From contig NZ_AWXC01000020.1 in assembly GCF_000479005.1 (NCBI RefSeq), positions 1 to 39,807 of the forward strand: 39,807 nt of DNA. Reading direction: 5' to 3'. The stretch's first letter is position 1; each line of letters opens with the position of its first letter. The DNA comes from Prevotella sp. BV3P1 (GTDB lineage: Bacteria > Bacteroidota > Bacteroidia > Bacteroidales > Bacteroidaceae). The position numbers were made by a program, and so were the translations under genes. The notes under the pieces are model-generated. The model was given only the letters and a program-made list of their open reading frames with translations, did not search any database and was not told where the DNA came from. This document shows, in pieces, positions 25,684-34,487 of this stretch.

Positions 25684-26493
25684 TTAACTTCTCTTAATGA
25701 TTTCGCTCATGATTTCAGTCATCAGCGGTTGAGCTTTGTTCGCAGCAGCCTGAACCTCTTCATGAGAAACTTCGACGGGTTGTCCCTCAATGCCTAAATC
25801 TGTTATGATGCTCATTCCAAACACCTTGATGCCACAGTGACGAGCCACGATAACTTCGGGTACGGTGCTCATTCCAACAGCGTCACCCCCTACGCGATGA
25901 TACATTCTGTATTCTGCTGGTGTTTCAAAAGTAGGTCCCTGTACCCCAACGTAGACACCATGAACCACTCTGATACCTTTTTCTTTGGCAATTTTGTCAG
26001 CCAGTGTTCTTAGTTGTCCGTCATAGGCCTCATGCATGTCAGGGAATCTTGGACCTGTTGGGAAGTTCTTTCCATGGAGTGGATGCTCAGGGAAGAAGTT
26101 AATATGATCGTCAATGATCATCAAATCTCCAATTTTAAAGTCGGGATTCATTCCTCCCGATGCATTGGAAACGAACAAAGTCTCAATGCCCAGCTCGTAC
26201 ATAATGCGCTCTGGGAAGGTTACTTCTTTCATGTCATAACCTTCATAATAGTGGAATCGGCCCTGCATAGCCATGATGTCCTTGCCGCCCAGCTTGCCAA
26301 AAATAAGTTTGCCAGAATGACCTTCCACCGTGGACAGGGGGAAGTTTGGAATGTCAGTATAGGCGAATTCGTAACTATCTGTTATCTCTGAAGCTAATTG
26401 TCCTAACCCGGTTCCCAGGATGATTGCTGTCTTTGGGCTTGTTGTCATCCTTTCTTTCAACCAGGATGCTGTTTCTTGAATTTTTTCGTACAT
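25684..26493 (-). CDS. Purine nucleoside phosphorylase (class I)
   Basis: A 269-residue trimeric-type phosphorylase splitting purine nucleosides with phosphate. Start at ATG 26493 (MYEKIQETAS), because the first 11 residues from 26526 are not family-like. Motifs: GTGLG phosphate loop (27-31), GHSG (59-62), GRFHYYEGY with H81, FETPAEYR with E190, and VGMSTVPEV. At the base-discriminating site, where class I enzymes for guanosine/inosine have Asn (TN), this protein has T231-D232, as in MTA phosphorylases. The gene overlaps the 3' end of lpxK by 119 bp. Confidence 0.9.
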   Translation of the reverse strand: MYEKIQETASWLKERMTTSPKTAIILGTGLGQLASEITDSYEFAYTDIPNFPLSTVEGHSGKLIFGKLGGKDIMAMQGRFHYYEGYDMKEVTFPERIMYELGIETLFVSNASGGMNPDFKIGDLMIIDDHINFFPEHPLHGKNFPTGPRFPDMHEAYDGQLRTLADKIAKEKGIRVVHGVYVGVQGPTFETPAEYRMYHRVGGDAVGMSTVPEVIVARHCGIKVFGMSIITDLGIEGQPVEVSHEEVQAAANKAQPLMTEIMSEIIKRS

Positions 26494-27553
26494 AGCTAAT
26501 GATTTTATGATTGAATGCTTCTTCATCGTTTTGAAGAAAACTTATCTGTATCGGTAATGAATAAATGGCATTCTTGACTTGGTCAGAGAGGCCGTCTACA
26601 GCAACCAATCGCGTAGCATCTTTTTCGGTTGTGATGACAATTTTCGGTGACTTGATTGCCTCAAATTGTGCATTTAGTTTCTCAATGTCTTTTCTGGTGA
26701 ACAGATGGTGGTCAGGAAATTTCAATGAATGTATATGCTGACAGTGGTGTTTCAGGTCTTCATACATTTGCTTAGGCGAAGCGATGCCCGTCACCAAGAG
26801 CACGTTTGTCTTCTTAATGGTATGGAGAGTGCGAGTTGGTCCGCCAAAGATAGGTTGCAAACTACCATATTTGATTGTCGTAAAGAACAGCGATTGAAAA
26901 GGGTAGAGGTCCAGGTTTTTGGTCAAAACCCGAAACTCCATCGGCTTTAAGTCTTTAGGACATTTGGTCACGATGACCACATCTGCTCGATTTTTCCCAC
27001 TCAATGGCTCGCGTAGACGACCGGCTGGCAACAGTTGGTCGTTCATGATGAATCGGTGATAGTCTACCAGCAAGATGTTGATGCCTGGCTTCACATAGCG
27101 ATGTTGGAAGGCATCGTCGAGGATGATCACATCGACATCTTTCGTTTCTGCATCAGATGTCAAGTTTTCAATGCCCCTCCTTCTGTTCGCATCCACAGCG
27201 ACAAAGATGTTGGGGAATTTGGATTTCATCTGGAACGGCTCATCCCCAATTTCCTGCATGGTTGAATCTTCGCACGCCAACACATAGCCTTTGCTTTTTC
27301 GTTTATATCCCCTGGACAGCACACCCACTTTCATTCTGTCACCAAGGAGGCGTAACAAGTATTCAACATGAGGCGTTTTTCCCGTTCCACCCACACTCAT
27401 GTTTCCAACGGAGATGATGGGAATATCGTATGTCTGCTCTTTCAGGATGCCCATTTCAAACATTTGATTGCGCAACCTCACACCAATTCCATACAGCCAA
27501 CTTAGTGGCAGCAGCCATTCGTTAATCTTTATATAATCTCCTTCTGTCCTCAT
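26375..27553 (-). CDS. lpxK: Tetraacyldisaccharide 4'-kinase
   Basis: A 392-residue inner-membrane kinase that phosphorylates the 4' position of the lipid A disaccharide. It has an N-terminal membrane-associated region (about 12-35), then the Walker A motif G50-N-M-S-V-G-G-T-G-K-T60, and the DDAFQHRYVK stretch typical of LpxK. The C-terminus from about 368 (KDDNKPKDSNHPGN to the end) is a hydrophilic tail read in a different frame over the first 119 bp of the PNP gene. Most relatives are somewhat shorter, so the tail may be dispensable. It lies downstream of sppA. Confidence 0.92.
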   Translation of the reverse strand: MRTEGDYIKINEWLLPLSWLYGIGVRLRNQMFEMGILKEQTYDIPIISVGNMSVGGTGKTPHVEYLLRLLGDRMKVGVLSRGYKRKSKGYVLACEDSTMQEIGDEPFQMKSKFPNIFVAVDANRRRGIENLTSDAETKDVDVIILDDAFQHRYVKPGINILLVDYHRFIMNDQLLPAGRLREPLSGKNRADVVIVTKCPKDLKPMEFRVLTKNLDLYPFQSLFFTTIKYGSLQPIFGGPTRTLHTIKKTNVLLVTGIASPKQMYEDLKHHCQHIHSLKFPDHHLFTRKDIEKLNAQFEAIKSPKIVITTEKDATRLVAVDGLSDQVKNAIYSLPIQISFLQNDEEAFNHKIISYVRKNSRNSILVERKDDNKPKDSNHPGNRVRTISFRDNR

Positions 27554-27645
27554 TCATTAAATAGAGTCTTACTCGTACAGCGCGTCATCATGTTTAATGG
27601 CCGCTGTGTCGATGCGAGTTAAGACCGTGGTTTTGATGTTCTTGA

Positions 27646-29415
27646 TTATCTGATGTTCAGATAAAAAGGTATACGAGCTTGAATCATATTTTGCTGATTC
27701 ATTGTCTTGAGCAACATGAAAGGCTCGTAATATTCGCCTAATGTGGCTTGTAATTGCTCGTCAAGATAGTTACCGCCGCTCATGGCACCCGTCAATTGAT
27801 CCATCCAACTTGCCTTTGCAGGATAGTCTTGCGTGTAATACTCTTCGAGTTTAGCCAGCTTTGCAGCTTTTTCAACCGCTTTATCCAAACCACCTAATTC
27901 GTCTACCAATTTTATTTTCAAGGCATCTCTCCCTACGAAGACGTGCCCTTGAGCGATAGCCTCAACTTGATTGACTGACAATTTGCGTCCGTCAGCCACG
28001 CGTTGGCGGAAGAGAGCGTATCCCCGATCGATGTATCTTGCGAGGTAACCGATTTCTTCTGCGTTCAGTGGTCGTGCTGACGAGCCAAACGTAGAATTCT
28101 TGTTGGTTTTCACTTCATCAAACTTGATTCCTAATTTCTGTGTAAGTAACTGACTCATGTCTGGTATCATGGCAAAAATACCGATGCTGCCCGTAAGCGT
28201 GGTGGGCTGCGCTACAATCCAATTGGCATTGCAACCCATGTAATATCCGCCTGATGCAGCCATATCACCCATAGAAACCACCACGGGTTTCTTCTTCTTC
28301 AGTTGCTCAACCTGATTCCACATCTGCTCTGAAGCGTATGCACTTCCGCCGCCTGAGTTGATTCTAAGAACAACTGCTTTCACGTCATCATCTTCCGCCA
28401 AAGCCTCCAAATCCTTGCAAACTTCCGAACCTACAATCATGTGTTCTGCTCCAAACATGCTGCCAGTCACCGGATTGTCGACGATAGAACCGTATGCATA
28501 ATATACCGCAACCTCCTCTCCTTCGCTCTCTTCTTTGACACTACGCATGTCTGTGATGCCCACTTGGTTGACTGGATCATCCTTGTCGAGTCCGAATATC
28601 TTCTTCACTTCGTCCTTCACTTGGTTGGTATAAAGCAAGCCATCCACCAGTTTAGCATCCACATAGTCCTTTGGGTTGCTGAAAGTTATCAAGCTGTCAG
28701 CATATTGGTTCAACTTATCCACGTTGATTTTTCTGCTGTCACTCACTGCCTTGAGCACATCTGACCAAATACCGTCGATGTAAGCCTGCGTTTGCTCACG
28801 ACTGGGATCGCTCATTTTGTCAGCGATGTACATTTCAGTGGCACTCTTGTATTTTCCAACCTTGACGACTTGATACTGTATACCGACTTTTTTCAGCAAA
28901 TCTTTTACAAACATCGGTTCAGCGCCAATGCCGTGCCAATCAATCATGCCTTGTGGATTCAGGAAAACCTTGTCAGCCACAGAGGCCAGATAGTAGTTGC
29001 CCTGGGTGTAGTTGTCACCGTAAGCAATGATTTTTTTGCCGCTTTTTTTGAAGTCTAAGAGTGCATTTCTTATCTCTTGTCTACTGGCATAATTAGCCAA
29101 AAATATACCCGACTGTATATAGATTCCTTTGATTCTGTCATTATTTTTTGCTTTTTTGATGGCAGAAAGAATGTCGTCAAGCCCTACGGAACCAAGTTCG
29201 TTTCCAGTGAGCATTCCCCAAACATTATCACTACCTTGTTCAGTCAAACTACCTGAAAGATTTAAAACAAGAACGGAGTTTTTGCTAACATTTTGAGTAG
29301 CTTGCGCAGATGATATCAAGCCTACTATACTCATCGTGCCAAAAATCACTACAATGAGTCCAAAAACGATCAGTCCTACGACTGTTGCTCCAACATATTT
29401 GAAAAAATCTTTCAT
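27646..29415 (-). CDS. sppA: Signal peptide peptidase SppA (67K type)
   Basis: A 589-residue membrane-bound serine peptidase that degrades cleaved signal peptides. It has an N-terminal anchor (about 8-33) and two ClpP-like repeats. The catalytic pair is split between them as in E. coli SppA: K190 in VGKYKSATE of the first repeat and S388 in SMGDMAASGGYY of the second. The SGGGSAYASE motif precedes the Ser. Length is normal for the long form. It is the first gene of sppA-lpxK-PNP-thiL and is divergent from the SDR gene. Confidence 0.95.
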   Translation of the reverse strand: MKDFFKYVGATVVGLIVFGLIVVIFGTMSIVGLISSAQATQNVSKNSVLVLNLSGSLTEQGSDNVWGMLTGNELGSVGLDDILSAIKKAKNNDRIKGIYIQSGIFLANYASRQEIRNALLDFKKSGKKIIAYGDNYTQGNYYLASVADKVFLNPQGMIDWHGIGAEPMFVKDLLKKVGIQYQVVKVGKYKSATEMYIADKMSDPSREQTQAYIDGIWSDVLKAVSDSRKINVDKLNQYADSLITFSNPKDYVDAKLVDGLLYTNQVKDEVKKIFGLDKDDPVNQVGITDMRSVKEESEGEEVAVYYAYGSIVDNPVTGSMFGAEHMIVGSEVCKDLEALAEDDDVKAVVLRINSGGGSAYASEQMWNQVEQLKKKKPVVVSMGDMAASGGYYMGCNANWIVAQPTTLTGSIGIFAMIPDMSQLLTQKLGIKFDEVKTNKNSTFGSSARPLNAEEIGYLARYIDRGYALFRQRVADGRKLSVNQVEAIAQGHVFVGRDALKIKLVDELGGLDKAVEKAAKLAKLEEYYTQDYPAKASWMDQLTGAMSGGNYLDEQLQATLGEYYEPFMLLKTMNQQNMIQARIPFYLNIR

Positions 29416-29441
29416 AGAGATAATGTTTTGATTACTGAATG

Positions 29442-29449
29442 CAAATATA
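29442..29449 (-). promoter_or_regulatory. -7 element of sppA
   Basis: TATATTTG on the minus strand, 27 bp ahead of the sppA ATG. Confidence 0.5.
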
Positions 29450-29503
29450 CTTAATTTTATCTATAATGTCATGAAATACTTCGTTTTTTTGACAAATCTG
29501 TCA

Positions 29504-29511
29504 TATATTTG
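29504..29511 (+). promoter_or_regulatory. -7 element of the SDR gene, next to the start codon
   Basis: TATATTTG ends 5 bp before the ATG at 29517. The -33 position is poor (TTCG). If used, it would give an mRNA starting at or within a few bases of the start codon. Confidence 0.45.
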
Positions 29512-29516
29512 TCATC

Positions 29517-30284
29517 ATGAACAAAGTAATTATCATGGGAGCCTCATCAGGAATGGGGAAAGAACTGGCGCAACTCTTTTATGATGCCGGTTGGACTGTC
29601 GGGATAGCGGCCCGACGTATCGACTGTTTGAACAAGTGGAGAGAAGAAAACCTTCGTCGTAATTTCTCCGCAAACAATGGCTCGCAAGCTCGCGCCTCAA
29701 CCATCTATACTGCCCAAATTGATGTATGTAGCGATGGCGCTCCCACCCAGTTGCTCGATTTAATTGAGCGCATGGGTGGGATAGACTTGTATTTGCATGT
29801 GTCAGGTGTTGGCAAAATCAATCAAGAGCTTGAAGAAGATATAGAGCTGAACACGGTAAATACCAATGGCATGGGGTTCGTCAGGATGGTGGGAGCCGCC
29901 TATAGATATATGGCAGCGCATGGGGGAGGGCACATTGCCGTGGTGTCATCCATTGCCGGAACCAAGGGATTAGGGCCAGCACCGGCATACAGTGCAACCA
30001 AATCCATGCAAAACATTTACATTCAGTCACTTGAGCAATTGTCCAATTCGCGTAAACTCAACATCAAGTTTACGGACCTTAGGCCAGGTTTTGTAGACAC
30101 CCCTTTGCTCAACGGAGGCTCGTATCCCATGATGATGAATCAAAAAACGGTTGCCACCAAGATGTTTCATGCCATATTGCGTCATGAGCATGTACGCGTC
30201 ATCGATTGGCGATGGTCTGTTTTGGTTGCATTGTGGAAGCTGGTACCCAATTGGATTTGGAGGAGAATACCGCTAAAAAGATGA
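29517..30284 (+). CDS. Short-chain dehydrogenase/reductase
   Basis: A 255-residue NAD(P)-dependent SDR. The cofactor motif GASSGMGKEL is at residues 8-17. The catalytic YxxxK is in PAYSATKSM, preceded by the catalytic Ser in VVSSIAGTKG. The AARRIDCLNKW stretch after beta-2 favours NADP(H). The substrate is unknown. The C-terminal 30 residues are Trp-rich (VIDWRWSVLVALWKLVPNWIW) and may associate with the membrane. It is divergent from sppA and convergent with the transglutaminase-fold gene across palindrome array C. Confidence 0.88.
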   Translation: MNKVIIMGASSGMGKELAQLFYDAGWTVGIAARRIDCLNKWREENLRRNFSANNGSQARASTIYTAQIDVCSDGAPTQLLDLIERMGGIDLYLHVSGVGKINQELEEDIELNTVNTNGMGFVRMVGAAYRYMAAHGGGHIAVVSSIAGTKGLGPAPAYSATKSMQNIYIQSLEQLSNSRKLNIKFTDLRPGFVDTPLLNGGSYPMMMNQKTVATKMFHAILRHEHVRVIDWRWSVLVALWKLVPNWIWRRIPLKR

Positions 30285-30609
30285 TGCTATAGGATGTGTC
30301 CGAGGTGTGTCCGAAACAATCTGTTGGTCGCTAAGGATGTCCTCAGAAAATATGCATGATATACTTGTCGTTTCAATCTCATTAAGTTGACCGCGCAATG
30401 TCAATGAGTTTGGCCTCCAATATCAATGAGTTTGCCTTCCAATATCAATGAGTTTGGCCTTCAATATCAATGACTTTAAAATGGTATAGGCAATAGATTG
30501 AATATCATGTATTTAAAACATGTGTTCCATCTGGTTTTGATCTTCGGTGAAGCGGCAATGCTACCTCTTAATTGAAGCGTGCTTATCACATCTTTTATAA
30601 ATGCAGTGA
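30285..30609. other. 325-bp convergent intergenic region with array C
   Basis: There is no ORF I can support. The middle third (30375-30484) is palindrome array C. A short direct repeat GTGTCCGA (twice within 30295-30315) precedes it. The rest shows no terminator I can assign to either flanking gene. Confidence 0.5.
30375..30484. repeat. Palindrome array C, 22-bp period
   Basis: Five consecutive 22-bp units starting at 30375, 30397, 30419, 30441 and 30463. The four last cores are AATGTCAATGAGTTT, AATATCAATGAGTTT (twice) and AATATCAATGACTTT; the first is divergent (AATCTCATTAAGTTG). Spacers are GGCCTCC, GCCTTCC and GGCCTTC. This is the most regular of the three arrays. Their cores share the pattern AAWNTCWATGRSTTT with arrays A and B. 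Confidence 0.8.
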
Positions 30610-33204
30610 TTACAATTTGTTCAGCGTGTTATACAGTTGTTCTCCAAGTCCGATGGTATATCCTTGAGATAAAAATACCACGCGGTTAAATGTATCGGCA
30701 ATGATGAAGATGGGCAGTTGTCGACTGTCTTGCAGCTTCATTTGTGCCACGATTTGCTTCTTGATAACACCATCTTTGTCTACACCATAAATTGTCTTGT
30801 TGGGTAGCTCTCCGAAGTCACTGGACTTGAACTTCTTGGCTTCCGCTTCTGACTCGAACAAAAGTACAAAAGGTCTATCCAAACGGTCAAATTCGTCTTT
30901 CAGCTTGGCAATGTCGCGCAGGGTGTGGTTGGTGGGTTCTTGTCCCACACCGATAAGGCCCAACACAAAATATCCTCTCCCTGTTTGCGACAGGATGCTA
31001 ACCTCTTGGGCATCTTTCACAAACTTCGACTCGCTGTCAAAGTTGCCAATCACGCTGATCTCAGTTTTGGAAGTACGAAGTGTCAAGTCGAGCGTTGTCG
31101 TTTGTCCTTCCACGATGTTGAATATCTGATGGCTCTCTTTCACATTTCCACTTGCCATACGAGTGCCGGTAACCAGAAAATAGGTTCCTGCATCCAGGCT
31201 CGTTCCATCCTTGAAGGTATTCTTCCAGCTTGTTCCGCCGCCCATGTCAACCTGACCTTCATCAAAGTTTAGCAAAACAGGAATGCCATTTTCTATTTTA
31301 CTGATGCTGAAATGGTTATAATACTTAGGGTCATCCAGATGTTTGGATGGCGAATAGTTTAAAACCAGCTTTCCTTTTGGAGCTGTTTTCTGCTTTTCTG
31401 TTTCAAAATTAACATCCATCCATTGGCCTTTTTGGCGATATTGAACTTTAGAAGTAACCACGTCCTTTCGTGCTTCGATACCAATACTGCGGGCCAAGTC
31501 AACAAAGAAAATATCTCTTGAGCGAGCATCTGTAAACCTTGACTTCCACACGCCGATGGGCGTTTGTGCAATTCTTAAGGCCTCGTTATCTGGGTTGATG
31601 CGTATGTTTTTTTGAATCCATTCAACAAGCAATGCCGGATTTTGCTGAAACATGTTGGTTGTTGCAGGGTCAAAGGCGTTTTGTAATTGCTGTTTGAAAG
31701 GCAGGATAATCATTTCGTTCTCAACTCTTGGACTCAATTGGTTGCTCTTCGCCAAAAGATGATCTTCGAGAATATCCATGGAGATATCACGCAAATCTTT
31801 GTCGCTCAATGTCTTCAAGAGCGAAAGCACTCTGTTTTCTTTCTCTGGGTACTTGTCGTAAAAGTTCTTGATGACCCGCCAGTTGCCTCTCGCTTTCACT
31901 AATAATTGTGACAATTCACTATCATCAGCAGCCTGATAGAACGTTGATTCGTAAGCTTTTCTGATGCTGTCTTCTTGCGCAAATCTAAGTTTATTCTTTG
32001 CATTCATTTCCTCTGTCACTTGTGGTATTCGTGCTTTCTCTGGCGGTGGCACAATGTCAAGAGAGTCTAACGGGTGGATTTTTCTCGCCAGGTCGGTCTT
32101 CTGCGAACGGTTGAGGCGAATAGTCACCTGTTGATCTTTGCCAAACGAGGCCTTGGAAAACCCGTAATATCCATCTTTTGAGGCCCAAACCAGCAGGTCG
32201 CCTTTACCAGCTGTGAGGAATGTCTTGCCCTGTTTATCCGTAAATTTTCTTACCGCGGTATAAAATTCAGCATAGTTGTATATCTTGAAATCTACCTGTG
32301 CGTGATTCACGGGTTGACCATTTTGGTCCACAACGGTAAAGTCTACCCGTGCAGTCTCGGCATAATGGTCAATCAAATTGATTTCCGTAAAATTGGAAGT
32401 GCGCAAAACAATTTCTTCAGGACCATCATAATGCCCGAAAACCCGTGTGTGCATGAGCATGGCTCTCGATGCCGGCGCGTTGAACCAGCCAAGGTTCAAC
32501 ACCGGTTCAGGTTCGCAGGCACCCAGGAAATACCACTTGCCGTCTGCCCAAGCCTCGACCCATGCATGATTGTCGTCGGTGTGGGCCCAGCGTGGAGTGT
32601 ATACTTGTCGGGCGGGAATGCCCACTGCTCTGAGCGCAGCAACGGTAAAAGTACTCTCTTCACCGCAGCGCCCCTGTGCGTTCTTCATACAGGCTAACGG
32701 AGACAACGTACGGGCATCGGATGGGGTATAGGTGACATGTTCGTGGCACCAATGGTTCACTTCCAGGATTGCTTCTTGCATGCTCATACCTTGAATACGG
32801 TCTTTCAGCATGTCATAAAAAACCTTTCTGGCATCGTCAAGGTTTTCGTTGTTGACACGTAGCGGCACAACAAAATGGCGAAACAACAGCTGTGGAACCT
32901 TTGTTCCCCATGGCATAGCTCGTTGTGTGGTGAAGGTTCTTCGAATATTCTCTAAGTAGAAACGAGTAGGGTAGTCAGTGACGTCGGCTAGAGGCATGTA
33001 AGCATACAGAAAATGCAAGGCATCCAGTTCGTCATCTGTCAACCTTAACCCCTTGATGTCGAAGAATTTGGGTCCTATTTGTTTCATTCTTTGATTGAAA
33101 GTTTGAAGGACCTCTTGGCGTTGTTGATTGTCTTTGAAAATTAAAGATGCTTGGCTAAGTTGGAAACACAATAGCATCAATAGGATTAGGCTTGCTTTTT
33201 TCAT
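30610..33204 (-). CDS. Secreted multidomain transglutaminase-fold protein
   Basis: An 864-residue protein with a signal peptide (about 1-19). The first transglutaminase-like domain (about 120-245) has C180 in GRCGEESTFTVAALRAVGIPAR and H213 in NHAWVEAW; the third triad residue is unclear (GACEPE). An Ig/carboxypeptidase-regulatory-like domain follows (about 285-365), then a helical linker, a second transglutaminase-like segment (about 520-602) and a thioredoxin-like C-terminal domain without CxxC (about 730-864). In the second fold the ungapped equivalent of C180 is A560, so it is not catalytic. It starts 12 bp after cutC and is probably cotranscribed with it. Substrate unknown; a role in peptide or cell-wall processing is speculative. 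Confidence 0.8.
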   Translation of the reverse strand: MKKASLILLMLLCFQLSQASLIFKDNQQRQEVLQTFNQRMKQIGPKFFDIKGLRLTDDELDALHFLYAYMPLADVTDYPTRFYLENIRRTFTTQRAMPWGTKVPQLLFRHFVVPLRVNNENLDDARKVFYDMLKDRIQGMSMQEAILEVNHWCHEHVTYTPSDARTLSPLACMKNAQGRCGEESTFTVAALRAVGIPARQVYTPRWAHTDDNHAWVEAWADGKWYFLGACEPEPVLNLGWFNAPASRAMLMHTRVFGHYDGPEEIVLRTSNFTEINLIDHYAETARVDFTVVDQNGQPVNHAQVDFKIYNYAEFYTAVRKFTDKQGKTFLTAGKGDLLVWASKDGYYGFSKASFGKDQQVTIRLNRSQKTDLARKIHPLDSLDIVPPPEKARIPQVTEEMNAKNKLRFAQEDSIRKAYESTFYQAADDSELSQLLVKARGNWRVIKNFYDKYPEKENRVLSLLKTLSDKDLRDISMDILEDHLLAKSNQLSPRVENEMIILPFKQQLQNAFDPATTNMFQQNPALLVEWIQKNIRINPDNEALRIAQTPIGVWKSRFTDARSRDIFFVDLARSIGIEARKDVVTSKVQYRQKGQWMDVNFETEKQKTAPKGKLVLNYSPSKHLDDPKYYNHFSISKIENGIPVLLNFDEGQVDMGGGTSWKNTFKDGTSLDAGTYFLVTGTRMASGNVKESHQIFNIVEGQTTTLDLTLRTSKTEISVIGNFDSESKFVKDAQEVSILSQTGRGYFVLGLIGVGQEPTNHTLRDIAKLKDEFDRLDRPFVLLFESEAEAKKFKSSDFGELPNKTIYGVDKDGVIKKQIVAQMKLQDSRQLPIFIIADTFNRVVFLSQGYTIGLGEQLYNTLNKL

Positions 33205-33216
33205 AGGTTGAATGGA

Positions 33217-33978
33217 TTATCTTGTTGAATGAAGAAGTGCTTGTATCGTGTTTCTCACACGCCTTTCTGTTGTTACCTCGGTGGTCATTTCATCCTGACC
33301 CGCTAATCCCATGTAGACGGATGGGTTATGGTATTCCATCTGGCTGTAAACACTTTCTCTGGCAGAAAAATGGAATTCTTTGACAAGGGTACACTGGGCG
33401 ATGTGAACGATATTTGTTTCGTTGATGCCGCAACCAGCAAGGATGTTGATTCTTCCTTGTGCTCTGTGTTGCAATTGCTTTAACATTTCGATACCCTCTT
33501 CCGCAGTAGGCTGTTGTCCGGATGTAAGTATGCGGTCGAACCCAAGGTCTATCAGCTGTTCAAGAGCTTCAAAAGGATGCTTACAGCGGTCAAAGGCCCG
33601 GTGGAAAGTAGTGGACATGCCTTTGGCATGCGACAAAAGAAGCTGGTTGGTCGTGATGTCAATTCCACCATCTTTGGTCAGGCAACCGAATACGACGCCA
33701 TCTACACCCAGTTGCTTACAGATGTCAATGTCTGCCAACATACATTTGATATCAAGCGGTGAGTATAGGAAATCGCCTCCACGTGGTCTGATGATTACAT
33801 GCAGGCGCGTTTTGTCAAGGTATTCTCTGGCCATCTTGATGTCACCATAAGAAGGCGTTGTGCCACCTTCTGGAATGCCGGCGCACAGTTCAACACGGTT
33901 TGCACCACCAGCCTGAGCAGCCAAGCAACTCTCAACACTGTTTGCGCATATCTCGAATTGATAATTGTTATCGCTCAT
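33217..33978 (-). CDS. cutC: Copper homeostasis protein CutC family
   Basis: A 253-residue TIM-barrel protein. The N-terminus after the start has FEICANSVESCLAAQAGGA and RVELCAGIPEGGTTPS, and RPRGGDFLYS follows, all typical of CutC. The family was named for copper tolerance in E. coli, but its biochemical role is uncertain. ATG 33978 is chosen: a GTG at 34038 opens a longer frame, but its extra codons are the rpiB terminator hairpin. It is 12 bp upstream of the transglutaminase-fold gene. Confidence 0.88.
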   Translation of the reverse strand: MSDNNYQFEICANSVESCLAAQAGGANRVELCAGIPEGGTTPSYGDIKMAREYLDKTRLHVIIRPRGGDFLYSPLDIKCMLADIDICKQLGVDGVVFGCLTKDGGIDITTNQLLLSHAKGMSTTFHRAFDRCKHPFEALEQLIDLGFDRILTSGQQPTAEEGIEMLKQLQHRAQGRINILAGCGINETNIVHIAQCTLVKEFHFSARESVYSQMEYHNPSVYMGLAGQDEMTTEVTTERRVRNTIQALLHSTR

Positions 33979-33992
33979 GAGGATGTAAATAG

Positions 33993-34035
33993 AAATAAAA
34001 AACATCAAGAGAACCAAGGAGGCTCTCCTGATGTT
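33993..34035 (-). terminator. Rho-independent terminator of rpiB
   Basis: A 12-bp stem (AACATCAGGAGA/TCTCTTGATGTT on the minus strand, one G-U) is followed by TTTTTT. It starts 5 bp after the rpiB stop and shows that cutC is a separate transcript or partly read through. Confidence 0.8.
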
Positions 34036-34039
34036 CACG

Positions 34040-34480
34040 TTATTGAATAGGTATCTTTGCTATTCTGCGAGCATGTCGTCCACCTTCGAAATCGGTAGAA
34101 AAGAACTCGTCAAGAATCTTTCTTGTCGTCTCCTTGTCAACAAATCTTCCCGGAAGAACCAACACATTGGCGTCGTTATGGAGGCGAATCAAGTGAGCAA
34201 TCTCGGGTGACCAAGCCAATCCGGCACGTATTCCTTGATGCTTATTGAGCGTCATGCTCATTCCTTCTCCCGATCCACACACACCGATACCAGGATAGAC
34301 GTCACCCCGCTCAATGGCATTTGCTAAGGCATGGGCGTGATCGGGGTAATCACAAGAGGATGTGCTGTTGGTGCCATAGTCTTTGTACGCAATACCTTTT
34401 TCTTCAAGGTATTGCTTGATAAACTCTTTTATTTCATAGCCAGCATGATCACATGCGAGGCCAACTGTCTTAATTTCCAT
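34040..34480 (-). CDS. rpiB: Ribose-5-phosphate isomerase B
   Basis: A 146-residue isomerase of ribose and ribulose 5-phosphate in the pentose phosphate pathway. The N-terminal CDHAGYEIK motif, the CSGSGEG-like loop (VCGSGEGMSM) and GRFVD are present. It lies 7 bp downstream of tkt, so the two enzymes of the non-oxidative pentose phosphate pathway form an operon. Confidence 0.95.
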   Translation of the reverse strand: MEIKTVGLACDHAGYEIKEFIKQYLEEKGIAYKDYGTNSTSSCDYPDHAHALANAIERGDVYPGIGVCGSGEGMSMTLNKHQGIRAGLAWSPEIAHLIRLHNDANVLVLPGRFVDKETTRKILDEFFSTDFEGGRHARRIAKIPIQ

Positions 34481-34487
34481 GACAAAA

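Noticed and set aside
33979..34038. GTG-initiated hydrophobic N-terminal extension of CutC
   Set aside because: These codons coincide with the rpiB terminator hairpin, and CutC proteins normally start at the later Met.
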